Assembly: GCA_910577175.1 (NCBI GenBank)
Contig: CAJTLU010000027.1
Span: 1 to 7,647 of the forward strand
Reading direction: 5' to 3'
Length of the DNA: 7,647 bases
DNA from: an uncultured Lachnospiraceae bacterium
GTDB taxonomy: Bacteria > Bacillota > Clostridia > Lachnospirales > Lachnospiraceae
Shown: positions 1 to 5,529 of the stretch, piece after piece
Layout of the letters: each line of letters begins with the position of its first letter
Position numbering within the stretch: position 1 is the first letter of the stretch
Notes under the pieces: generated by a model
Told to the model about the DNA's origin: nothing
Seen by the model: only the letters and a program-made list of their open reading frames with translations
The model's database searches: none
Program-made: the position numbers and the translations under genes

Positions 1-427
1 TGATGTCCTTTGCGTACCACTCTGACATGATATTGATGAACGGCGCAAACTCCAACGTGTCGGGCCTTTCGCTGTCTATCCCGTTGTTTACCGCGATAAA
101 GCACACGTTGTTTCTGCGGAAAATCTCCATAGCGTTTCCCACTTGGAGATAGCCGCGTCCCCAACGGGTCATATCTTTCATAATGCACACGCCGACTTTG
201 CCATTTTCCACGTCATCAATCATGCGGGAGTAGGCAGAACGGTCAAAAAATCTGCCGCTTTCGTCATCGTCAATGTAGTGCCGGATATTGGTTAATTTTA
301 GCTGTCTGGCATAGCTTTCCAGAAATTTCTTCTGGTTCTGTATGGAGTTGCTTTCGCCGCCGTCCCTGTCCTCGTCCCCCACGGATAAGCGGGAGTAAAG
401 GGCTGTGATTTTGCTGTAATCATTCAT
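1..427 (-). CDS. Large serine recombinase, N-terminal part (runs off the left edge)
   Basis: Reading leftward from 427, 142 codons are visible and the gene continues outside the window. The protein begins MNDYSKITALYSRLS, the resolvase-type start in which Ser15 of Y-S-R-L-S is the expected nucleophile. It continues with SIQNQ (28-32), DDDESG (53-58), and KDMTRWGRGY (84-93), whose Arg88 and Arg91 match the conserved active-site arginines. This is the catalytic domain of serine recombinases of the TnpX/TndX kind that excise and insert conjugative or mobilizable elements through a Ser-DNA intermediate. A GGAGG lies 8 nt before the ATG at 427; another in-frame ATG at 433 is too close to it. Gly92 stands where relatives usually have Asp or Asn, as I recall. 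The DNA-binding zinc-ribbon and coiled-coil region would lie outside. The family is clear; the type of element is inference. Confidence 0.93.
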   Translation of the reverse strand, partial: MNDYSKITALYSRLSVGDEDRDGGESNSIQNQKKFLESYARQLKLTNIRHYIDDDESGRFFDRSAYSRMIDDVENGKVGVCIMKDMTRWGRGYLQVGNAMEIFRRNNVCFIAVNNGIDSERPDTLEFAPFINIMSEWYAKDI

Positions 428-442
428 GTGCATATCCTCCTG
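425..442 (-). promoter_or_regulatory. Ribosome binding site that decides the recombinase start
   Basis: On the minus strand GGAGG (440-436) is followed by 8 nt and the ATG at 427-425. The in-frame ATG two codons upstream (433-431) has only about 2-3 nt of spacing, so the downstream ATG is preferred. Confidence 0.75.
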
Positions 443-489
443 CGTCAATATAGGTGTTGCTTACAGTTAAGATTATGCACCTCAGAAAA

Positions 490-517
490 TTGTCGCTGAA
501 ATTTTCCTCTGTAATAT
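490..517 (+). promoter_or_regulatory. Candidate promoter for the EAL gene (TTGTCG-16-TAATAT)
   Basis: TTGTCG at 490-495 and TAATAT at 512-517 are separated by 16 bp, a good vegetative-sigma match facing the EAL gene. Transcription from here would give a leader of about 155 nt. A second candidate, TTTATG (545-550), 17 bp, TATAGT (568-573), would give a leader of about 100 nt. Which is used cannot be decided by eye. Confidence 0.4.
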
Positions 518-608
518 CCTAAAAGAGTTTGCCTTTACTCCTAATTTATGGTAAAATAAATTTAAAATATAGTTAATATAAGACAATTCTGATTTCACAG
601 CCTAAAAA

Positions 609-622
609 GTAAAGAACTTTAC
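609..622. repeat. Perfect short palindrome in the EAL gene leader
   Basis: GTAAAG (609-614), AA, CTTTAC (617-622) form a perfect 6-bp inverted repeat with a 2-bp centre. This is operator-like geometry. It lies downstream of both promoter candidates, about 57 bp before the start codon, where a bound regulator would act as a roadblock. The function is unproven. Confidence 0.35.
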
Positions 623-660
623 CGACGCTGCCACAGGCGTTGCATTTTATCTTGTAATAC

Positions 661-682
661 AGGAGGAGGGTATAATTTTATG
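661..682 (+). promoter_or_regulatory. Strong ribosome binding site of the EAL gene
   Basis: An extended purine run AGGAGGAGGG at 661-670 lies 9 nt before the ATG at 680. It supports this start over later in-frame ATGs. The TATAAT that follows at 671-676 is in the leader and is probably coincidental. Confidence 0.7.
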
Positions 683-2446
683 GATTCTGTAACGAGCACA
701 CAGAAAGGACAGCCGGCACAAGACGAGCGTTTTGACGACCTGACCGGCATTTATAACCGGTACGGATTTTTTTCTGCCACCGAACAGCTTTTGAAGGAAT
801 ATCCGGACCAGCAGTTCTGTCTGATTTACTGGAACATCCGCAAGTTCAGGATTACCAATGACTTATTCGGCTGGAATGCCGGCGACAAGATTCTGGTCCG
901 CTGGGCAAAGAACATCGACGAATTGCTGCACGATAAGCTTGCTGTGTACGGCCGCCTGGAGCTTGACAATTTTATCTGCTGTGTGCAGGAGAGCTTTATT
1001 GAGAATAACGAATGGACCAGGCTCGGTGAAATCAGTTACACTACCGACGAGGCAAAATATAACCTCTACTCCTGCTGCGGGCTATATAAAATTACAGACC
1101 GCACGCTTCCTGTTTCCGATATGATAAACAAAGCTCGCGCTGCCATGGAAACCATTAAGGACAACTACATGCGCCTTTATGCGTGGTATGATGAAGCGAT
1201 GTGGAATGCACTTTTGGAAGAACAGCGTATGAACAGCGAGTTTAAAAATGCGATTGCAGAAAAGCAGTTTAAAGTATACTACCAGCCGATTTGCCGCGCC
1301 AGCGACGGGCTTGTCATTTCTGCCGAGGCTTTAGTACGCTGGGTACATCCGGTCAAAGGGCTCATTCCTCCGGACTCCTTTATCCCGCTGTTTGAAAAAA
1401 ACGGCTTTATCAGCATCCTTGACCGTTATGTCTGGAACGAGGTATGCGCCACACAGCAGGCCCGTCTGGACCAGGGGCTGGAGACTGTCCCGATTTCCAT
1501 CAATGTATCCCGTGTCGAGTTCTACAATCCGAACCTTTGCGAAGACCTCCGGAACATTGTAAAAAGTCACAACATTTCTCCGGAACTGCTGAAAATTGAA
1601 ATTACAGAAAGCGCTTATGCCGACAATCCGATTCAGGTACTGGAAACGGTAAAAAAGCTGCATTCTTATGGCTTTTCGGTTCTGATGGACGACTTCGGGA
1701 GCGGCTATTCCTCCCTCAACATGCTGAAAGACCTGCCGATTGATATTTTGAAGATTGATATGCGCTTTCTTGACAATTTCGGTCAAAACCAGAAGGCTAT
1801 CATTGTTCTGGAGTCCATTATCCGTCTGGCCAAGTGGATGAAGCTGAATATTGTTTCCGAAGGCGTGGAGACCCAGTCCGAATGGGACTATCTGCGCAGT
1901 GTGGAATGCGACTCCGTACAAGGGTATTATTTCTACAAGCCGATGCCGCAGGAAAGCTTTATAGAACTTCTGGATAAAGTGGCAGAGCACAGCGTGGACC
2001 TGATGTTCCGTTCCCTTCCGGAGCTTGACGATACCATTCTGGAGGTATTCCACCAGTCCAATACCAAAGAAAGCATCCTGTTTTACAGTATGCTCAGCGG
2101 CATGGGGCTATTGGAGCAGTGCGGCGACAATATCGAACTCCTCCGGGTAAACAAAGGCTATTACGAAGCGGTCTATAACTCCGCCAAGGGAGAAAACCAG
2201 ATATTGAATATGCCGTTTGAGGACCCGGAACGAAGCCTGCTTCTGGAACAGTGCAGCACTGCAAGGGAAACAAATCAGGTGCAGCGCTTCCAGCTGCACC
2301 ACAAACGTGAGGATAATACCTATGTCTGGCTTGCCGTAAAGCTGCGCTATCTGGGCGGCAGCCCACAGCGGGCGCTCTACATTTTTTCGGTTGATAACAT
2401 CGAAGAGCAGAAAAAGGCTGAGCAGGCACAGTGCAACGCGTCCTAG
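680..2446 (+). CDS. c-di-GMP phosphodiesterase: degenerate GGDEF, intact EAL, PAS-like tail
   Basis: The 588-residue protein has a GGDEF-like domain at about 18-165, an EAL domain at about 185-435 and a PAS-like segment at about 455-585. The GGDEF signature is ELDNF (94-98), and the usual metal-binding Asp region reads YWNIRKF, so diguanylate cyclase activity is unlikely; the domain may still bind nucleotide or regulate. The EAL domain looks complete: EAL at 216-218, Asn275, Glu307, Asp337-Asp338 in DDFGSGYSSL, Lys358 in KID, Glu394/Glu397 in EGVET and Gln414 in QGYYFYKP. It should hydrolyse c-di-GMP to pGpG. No signal peptide or membrane segment is seen, so it is probably cytosolic. A purine-rich AGGAGGAGGG (661-670) lies 9 nt before the ATG. 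The protein stops soon after EEQKKAEQ, which resembles the end of a PAS domain where another output domain often follows, so it may be shortened. Confidence 0.93.
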   Translation: MDSVTSTQKGQPAQDERFDDLTGIYNRYGFFSATEQLLKEYPDQQFCLIYWNIRKFRITNDLFGWNAGDKILVRWAKNIDELLHDKLAVYGRLELDNFICCVQESFIENNEWTRLGEISYTTDEAKYNLYSCCGLYKITDRTLPVSDMINKARAAMETIKDNYMRLYAWYDEAMWNALLEEQRMNSEFKNAIAEKQFKVYYQPICRASDGLVISAEALVRWVHPVKGLIPPDSFIPLFEKNGFISILDRYVWNEVCATQQARLDQGLETVPISINVSRVEFYNPNLCEDLRNIVKSHNISPELLKIEITESAYADNPIQVLETVKKLHSYGFSVLMDDFGSGYSSLNMLKDLPIDILKIDMRFLDNFGQNQKAIIVLESIIRLAKWMKLNIVSEGVETQSEWDYLRSVECDSVQGYYFYKPMPQESFIELLDKVAEHSVDLMFRSLPELDDTILEVFHQSNTKESILFYSMLSGMGLLEQCGDNIELLRVNKGYYEAVYNSAKGENQILNMPFEDPERSLLLEQCSTARETNQVQRFQLHHKREDNTYVWLAVKLRYLGGSPQRALYIFSVDNIEEQKKAEQAQCNAS

Positions 2447-2492
2447 TGTCCGGAAACGCTCATTTTTGAACTAATGGTGCAGAGCTGGTACA

Positions 2493-3650
2493 CTAACTCT
2501 CCTCCCTGCGCTTTGGCGGACGGGGACCCATAAACTGATAAAAGTATGTCTTTATCATACCATTATAAATTTTGCGGTTTTTGTCCGCCTTTTTACCGAA
2601 GTATTTTTCCGCCTCCTCATAGGCAGTAATCATATAGCAGGACCACGCATCTAGTCCTGCAAATGCCGTGCCGAACTCTTTGTAGAGCGCAGGCAGGGCA
2701 TTTTTTTCCTCAAGACGCTCCCCATAAGGCGGATTGGTAATTACAAAGCCGTATTTCTTCGCATGCCTCAGCTCCGAAACCGGACGCTTCTGGAAATGAA
2801 TATACTCCGACACGCCGGCATCTACGGCATTTTGTCTTGCCGCCTTTATGATATCGTCATCAATATCATACCCCTGAATCTGCATGACAGCATCCCGCTT
2901 CACCAGGTCCTCCGCTTCATTCACTGCATCGTACCATGCTTTCTTTGGTATCAGATGAACCCAGTCTTCTGCAAGAAACTCCCGGTTGAGTCCCGGTGCG
3001 ATGTTGGCTCCGAGCATGGCTGCCTCAATCGGTATTGTTCCGCTGCCGCAGAACGGGTCTACTAAAATACGGTCCGCCTTCCACGGCGTCAGCATAATCA
3101 ATGCGGCTGCCAGCGTCTCTGTAATCGGCGCCTTTGCAGCAAGCTTACGATAACCGCGTTTATGCAGCGACTCTCCTGAAGTGTCCAGTCCCACTGTTAC
3201 CTCATCCTTCATAATCGACACGCGTACTGGAAATGCGGCGCCGTCCTCCGGGAACCATTCCTTTTTATAGCTCTGCTTTAAACGTTCGACCATTGCTTTT
3301 TTCATAATACGCTGGATATCCGAAGGACTGAACAGCTTACTCTTTACCGAGTTTGCTTTTGTTACCCAGAACTTTCCGTCCTCCGGGATATAACGCTCCC
3401 ATGGAAGCGCTTTTGTCTTTTCAAACAGTTCTTCAAATGTGACGGCATGAAACCGCCCTATAACCAACAAAACCCGCTCTGTGGTACGCAGAAACAGATT
3501 GGCGCGGCAAAGCGCCGCCTCATCTCCCCAAAAGCTTACCCTGCCATCCTCCGTGGATGCTATCTCATATCCCAGGTCTGTAATCTCTCTTTTCAGCACA
3601 GACTCCGTGCCAAAATGACACGGAGCCAGAAATTCATATAATTCCGCCAT
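2493..3650 (-). CDS. THUMP-domain class I SAM-dependent 23S rRNA guanine methyltransferase (YpsC/RlmL type)
   Basis: The 385-residue protein has a ferredoxin-like plus THUMP RNA-binding half (about 1-165) and a Rossmann-fold methyltransferase half (about 168-378). Visible motifs are HKRGYR (163-168), the SAM-binding DPFCGSGT (198-205), QGYDID (259-264) and the catalytic NPPYGERL (306-313) typical of N2-guanine/N6-adenine methyltransferases. The length and order match single-module Firmicutes YpsC, related to the N-terminal half of E. coli RlmL that makes m2G2445 in 23S rRNA. That substrate is taken from the family, not shown here. The C-terminus is basic (GPRPPKRREES). An AAGGA about 7 nt before the ATG at 3650 supports the start. 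The gene lies 71 bp downstream of the rhodanese gene on the same strand and may be co-transcribed with it. It converges on the EAL gene with 46 bp between the stops. Confidence 0.93.
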   Translation of the reverse strand: MAELYEFLAPCHFGTESVLKREITDLGYEIASTEDGRVSFWGDEAALCRANLFLRTTERVLLVIGRFHAVTFEELFEKTKALPWERYIPEDGKFWVTKANSVKSKLFSPSDIQRIMKKAMVERLKQSYKKEWFPEDGAAFPVRVSIMKDEVTVGLDTSGESLHKRGYRKLAAKAPITETLAAALIMLTPWKADRILVDPFCGSGTIPIEAAMLGANIAPGLNREFLAEDWVHLIPKKAWYDAVNEAEDLVKRDAVMQIQGYDIDDDIIKAARQNAVDAGVSEYIHFQKRPVSELRHAKKYGFVITNPPYGERLEEKNALPALYKEFGTAFAGLDAWSCYMITAYEEAEKYFGKKADKNRKIYNGMIKTYFYQFMGPRPPKRREES

Positions 3651-3721
3651 TCCTTTGTCCTTTCTTCTTCACCTTGGTAGCTCTCTTTTCATCTTACCAT
3701 ACTTACCGCAAAATGGAAACT

Positions 3722-4021
3722 CTATTTTTGAAAACGTGCATATGCCTCATAACCGCCACAAAGACTATAGGCCGGATATCCCGCGCGTCTCATGCGCGCC
3801 GTAGCGCGGGTACTCAGATTCCCTCTGTCACAACACAACACAATGGTTCCTGTCTTTTTAAAATGCTCCAGAAAAACCGGTTCTTCGTCATACGGTACGG
3901 AAATTGCCCCAGGGATATGCCCCCTCCTATAGTCCTCTCCCTCCCTGATGTCAACAAGAACTACATTTCCTCTGTTTTGCAGCTTTTTCAGTTCACCCAG
4001 CGTTATAATATAACGGTACAT
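3722..4021 (-). CDS. Single-domain rhodanese-like protein
   Basis: The 99-residue protein is one rhodanese domain without a signal peptide. It shows VLVDIREGEDYRRGHIPGAISVPY (split: VDIRE 23-27, GHIPGAISVP 34-43), the active-site loop CDRGNLS (64-70) after VLC, and the closing GY...LCGGYEAY (81-94). Cys64 is the expected sulfur-carrying cysteine; Cys63 sits next to it. The loop lacks the Arg usually found near its end (C-x-x-G-x-R-S), so sulfurtransferase activity may differ from thiosulfate:cyanide rhodaneses. GGGAGGAGG ends 8 nt before the ATG at 4021, a strong site that fixes the start. A terminator lies just upstream (4085-4122), so it probably has its own promoter and leads a two-gene unit with the methyltransferase. 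The physiological acceptor is unknown. Confidence 0.9.
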   Translation of the reverse strand: MYRYIITLGELKKLQNRGNVVLVDIREGEDYRRGHIPGAISVPYDEEPVFLEHFKKTGTIVLCCDRGNLSTRATARMRRAGYPAYSLCGGYEAYARFQK

Positions 4022-4083
4022 TTCTCATGCCTCCTCCCTGCGTCTGCATCGGGAAATTATTTCATCCCTTTCATAGTATATGT

Positions 4084-4122
4084 AAAAAACTGCCGTCTGC
4101 ACTATGGCGGACGGCAGTTTTT
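4084..4122 (-). terminator. Perfect hairpin terminator after the Asn-rich gene (probably bidirectional)
   Basis: CTGCCGTCTGC (4090-4100) pairs with GCGGACGGCAG (4107-4117), with one T-G wobble and a 6-nt loop. It is flanked by six A on the left and five T on the right, so both strands give a T-run after the stem. It begins about 24 nt past the stop of the Asn-rich gene and isolates it from the rhodanese gene. Confidence 0.9.
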
Positions 4123-4146
4123 ACGATTCCTATTTTACTACCTGTA

Positions 4147-4347
4147 CTACCGGTTGTTTTCGTTTCTGGTAGAGTTCTGGCAGTTCTGACAGTTAGAACG
4201 GTTCTTGGAGCTGTTCTGGCTGTTGTTATTCTGGCTGCTGTTGTTCTGGCTGTTGTTGTTCTGGCTGCTGTTGTTCTGGGAAGAATTTCTGGTGTTCGTG
4301 TTCGACGTAGAATTTCTCTCAAGGTTGTGCTCGTTATTATAAGACAT
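4147..4347 (-). CDS. Small Asn/Ser/Gln-rich repeat protein, unknown function
   Basis: The 66-residue product is extremely biased: 25 Asn, 15 Ser and 7 Gln. Residues 23-47 are tandem five-residue units of the form S-Q-N-N-S / S-Q-N-N-N, alternating to give a ten-residue super-period. The end carries C-Q-N-C (53-56). It has no hydrophobic core, membrane segment or signal peptide and is slightly basic (6 Arg/Lys against 3 Glu), so it is probably disordered. I take it as a real gene because AGGAGGT (4360-4354) lies 7 nt before the ATG and a perfect terminator follows the stop. I do not recognise a family. In composition it recalls gamma-type small acid-soluble spore proteins and other Asn/Gln-rich proteins of spore formers, but no diagnostic motif is visible. 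A longer reading of the same DNA in another frame (Thr/Ala/Arg-rich) lacks these signals. Confidence 0.72.
   Translation of the reverse strand: MSYNNEHNLERNSTSNTNTRNSSQNNSSQNNNSQNNSSQNNNSQNSSKNRSNCQNCQNSTRNENNR
4220..4279. repeat. Four tandem 15-bp units inside the Asn-rich gene
   Basis: The unit CTGYTGTTGTTCTGG (plus strand) occurs four times back to back at 4220-4234, 4235-4249, 4250-4264 and 4265-4279; the first has one change. A partial 9-bp copy lies at 4211-4219. Units 1/3 and 2/4 alternate (CTGTTG against CTGCTG), implying a 30-bp duplication. The unit is a multiple of three, so copy-number changes keep the frame. Confidence 0.9.
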
Positions 4348-4353
4348 AACATT

Positions 4354-4360
4354 ACCTCCT
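4354..4360 (-). promoter_or_regulatory. Near-perfect ribosome binding site of the Asn-rich gene
   Basis: AGGAGGT on the minus strand, then 6-7 nt to the ATG at 4347. This is among the best matches to the 16S anti-Shine-Dalgarno in the window and is a main reason to believe the small gene is translated. Confidence 0.8.
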
Positions 4361-4389
4361 GATAAACATAAAGTTTTCGGTTACAGGAC

Positions 4390-4417
4390 ATAGTATCCGC
4401 ACAAGCACGCGTTTTAT
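4390..4417 (-). promoter_or_regulatory. Weak candidate promoter of the Asn-rich gene, possibly sporulation type
   Basis: On the minus strand GATACTAT (4397-4390) lies 17 bp after an ATA (4417-4415), which overlaps the stop region of the TerC gene. No good vegetative -35 is present at the right distance. The pattern resembles Bacillus SigE-type sites (ATA, 16-18 bp, cATACAnT) but with mismatches, so this is suggestive only. Confidence 0.22.
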
Positions 4418-5232
4418 TCACTTCCTTTTTTTGCTGTAACCAAAGAAGCTGCCGCGCTGATAAACAACGCTGAAAAAATGAAAACAATGGAAGCTGGTGT
4501 GGAAACCGATAAAGAAAGCATCTCTGCAAGCATTTTTAAGCCTGTAAACATCAGTACCGCCGCTATTCCGTATTTCAGGCACGCAAACCGTTTTGCCAGT
4601 TTTTCCAGACTGAAATATAGCTGTCGGAGTCCTAAAACTGCCAGAAGGTTGGAACTATAGACAATCAACGGATTTTTCGTCACAGAAAACACCGCCGGCA
4701 CGGAATCAATGGCAAAAATAATGTCAGAAATCTCTACAACAACCAATACAACAAACAACGGCGTTGCATACCGGCATAGTTTTCCTTTTCCTCCTGCTTT
4801 TTCCTTTTTCACAAAAAAATGCAGACCGCAGAACTCCTCTGTTACCGGTATAAACTTCCGCACCAATTTCATTCCCCAGGCAACTCCTCTGCTCTCCCGG
4901 CCATCCGGCCGTTCCCCTATCATTTTTACCCCGTTGGCAATTAAAATTACGCCAAAAAAATACAACACAAACTCGAATCTGGAAACAACTGCCGCTCCTA
5001 AGAAAATGAACATCATGCGTAGCAGCGCCGCCCCGATAATCCCGTACCGCAATACGCGGTGCCGCAAATGCTCAGGCACTGAAAAGGACGTGAAAATCGA
5101 AAGAAACACAAACAGATTATCTACACTCAGACTCAGTTCAATCAAATAACCGCCCATAAACTCAAGCGCTATCTCCTGCCCCATTACAAAAAAAAGTATA
5201 AAATCAATCAATACCGCAATTCCAATCCACAT
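4414..5232 (-). CDS. TerC-family integral membrane protein (probable Mn2+ exporter)
   Basis: The 272-residue protein is strongly hydrophobic, with roughly seven or eight membrane segments (about 2-18, 28-49, 62-83, 87-104, 157-178, 190-208, 218-236, 248-265). The two TerC signatures are present: GYLIELSLSVDNLFVF (29-44) and VEISDIIFAIDSVPAV (166-181), whose Glu/Asp/Asn residues are thought to bind metal. A charged cytoplasmic loop (about 106-155) joins the halves. Relatives such as Alx/MntP-linked TerC proteins export manganese, sometimes to load secreted enzymes; the original link to tellurite resistance does not define substrate. It is the short form, without the extra first helix of E. coli TerC. 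The ATG at 5232 is preferred because GGGA lies 9 nt before it; a GTG two codons upstream (5238) is possible, and neither has a strong site. No terminator is seen before the next gene, 66 bp on. Confidence 0.92.
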   Translation of the reverse strand: MWIGIAVLIDFILFFVMGQEIALEFMGGYLIELSLSVDNLFVFLSIFTSFSVPEHLRHRVLRYGIIGAALLRMMFIFLGAAVVSRFEFVLYFFGVILIANGVKMIGERPDGRESRGVAWGMKLVRKFIPVTEEFCGLHFFVKKEKAGGKGKLCRYATPLFVVLVVVEISDIIFAIDSVPAVFSVTKNPLIVYSSNLLAVLGLRQLYFSLEKLAKRFACLKYGIAAVLMFTGLKMLAEMLSLSVSTPASIVFIFSALFISAAASLVTAKKGSE

Positions 5233-5346
5233 AAGCACTCGTCCCGGATTTCCCGTTTTTCTTCTCTCACTCTACTATATGCTTTCTTTTTTCTTCTCTG
5301 ACATAAATAATTTTATTTTGTTTTCTTATTTGTTTATACTTTTTTT

Positions 5347-5375
5347 ATTGCATTCCGGGCGCAGATGAACTACAA
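5347..5375 (-). promoter_or_regulatory. Weak candidate promoter for the TerC gene
   Basis: On the minus strand TTGTAG (5375-5370), 17 bp and TGCAAT (5352-5347). The spacing is ideal but the -10 is poor. It would give a leader of about 110 nt that is A-rich and contains GAGAAGAAAAA-like purine tracts. Confidence 0.28.
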
Positions 5376-5405
5376 TGAAAATGTGTTAAGGATTCCCCTA
5401 AGTCT

Positions 5406-5435
5406 TTGACACACTATATAACCCCTTATTAATAT
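5406..5435 (+). promoter_or_regulatory. Promoter-like site with consensus -35, just before an orphan terminator
   Basis: A perfect TTGACA (5406-5411) is followed after 18 bp by TAATAT (5430-5435); TTAATA (5429-5434) gives 17 bp. Predicted start is near 5442, only about 10 nt before the hairpin at 5453, so any transcript would be very short unless the hairpin is read through into the ABC-F gene. Confidence 0.45.
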
Positions 5436-5452
5436 TTATACTCCCCTCATGG

Positions 5453-5480
5453 AAAAGGCTGCCTTCCCCGGCAGCCTTTT
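5453..5480 (+). terminator. Orphan terminator-like hairpin in divergent region
   Basis: AAAAGGCTGCC (5453-5463) and GGCAGCCTTTT (5470-5480) form a perfect 11-bp stem with a 6-nt TTCCCC loop; the T-run is followed by CG and three more T. It is symmetrical, so it could work on either strand. No gene ends nearby on either strand, so it either ends a very short RNA from 5442, attenuates upstream transcription of the ABC-F gene, or insulates the divergent promoters. Confidence 0.7.
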
Positions 5481-5529
5481 CGTTTCAGTAGAAGAAAATA
5501 GCCTTATATCGCTGGCAGGCATTTTGTAC

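Larger units (their letters stand above)
428..679. other. A/T-rich intergenic gap between recombinase and c-di-GMP gene; possible element end
   Basis: The gap separates two divergent genes and holds no convincing ORF. It contains plus-strand promoter candidates, a short perfect palindrome at 609-622 and a weaker inverted repeat (ACGC 625-628 with GCGT 637-640). Large serine recombinases of the Tn4451 type lie just inside one end of their element, reading inward, so an attachment junction could fall here. No duplicated core can be identified because the other end is not in the window. Confidence 0.4.

Noticed and set aside
671..676. TATAAT just before the EAL start codon
   Set aside because: A promoter here would start transcription inside the gene; it is the spacer between ribosome binding site and ATG.
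1331..2053. Long 240-codon open frame on the minus strand within the EAL gene
   Set aside because: It lies wholly opposite the conserved EAL domain, shows no recognisable motif and is explained by codon bias of the real gene.
3674..4189. 171-codon plus-strand frame opposite the rhodanese gene
   Set aside because: It is antisense to a clear rhodanese domain and crosses a terminator hairpin; no start signals.
4190..4290. CRISPR-like or VNTR array
   Set aside because: The 15-bp units are contiguous with no spacers and lie in frame inside a small gene, so it is a coding tandem repeat and not a CRISPR.
4071..4529. 152-codon minus-strand frame, Thr/Ala/Arg-rich, overlapping the Asn-rich gene
   Set aside because: It runs across the TerC gene end and the terminator, has no ribosome binding site, and its low complexity is only the repeat read in another frame.
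4709..5149. 146-codon plus-strand frame opposite the TerC gene
   Set aside because: Antisense to conserved TerC signatures; composition is that expected from complementing hydrophobic codons.
5380..5450. yybP-ykoY-like GGGGAGTA on the minus strand upstream of TerC
   Set aside because: The short match is present, but the flanking paired core and second conserved loop are not recognisable, and it lies upstream of the likely TerC promoter candidate.
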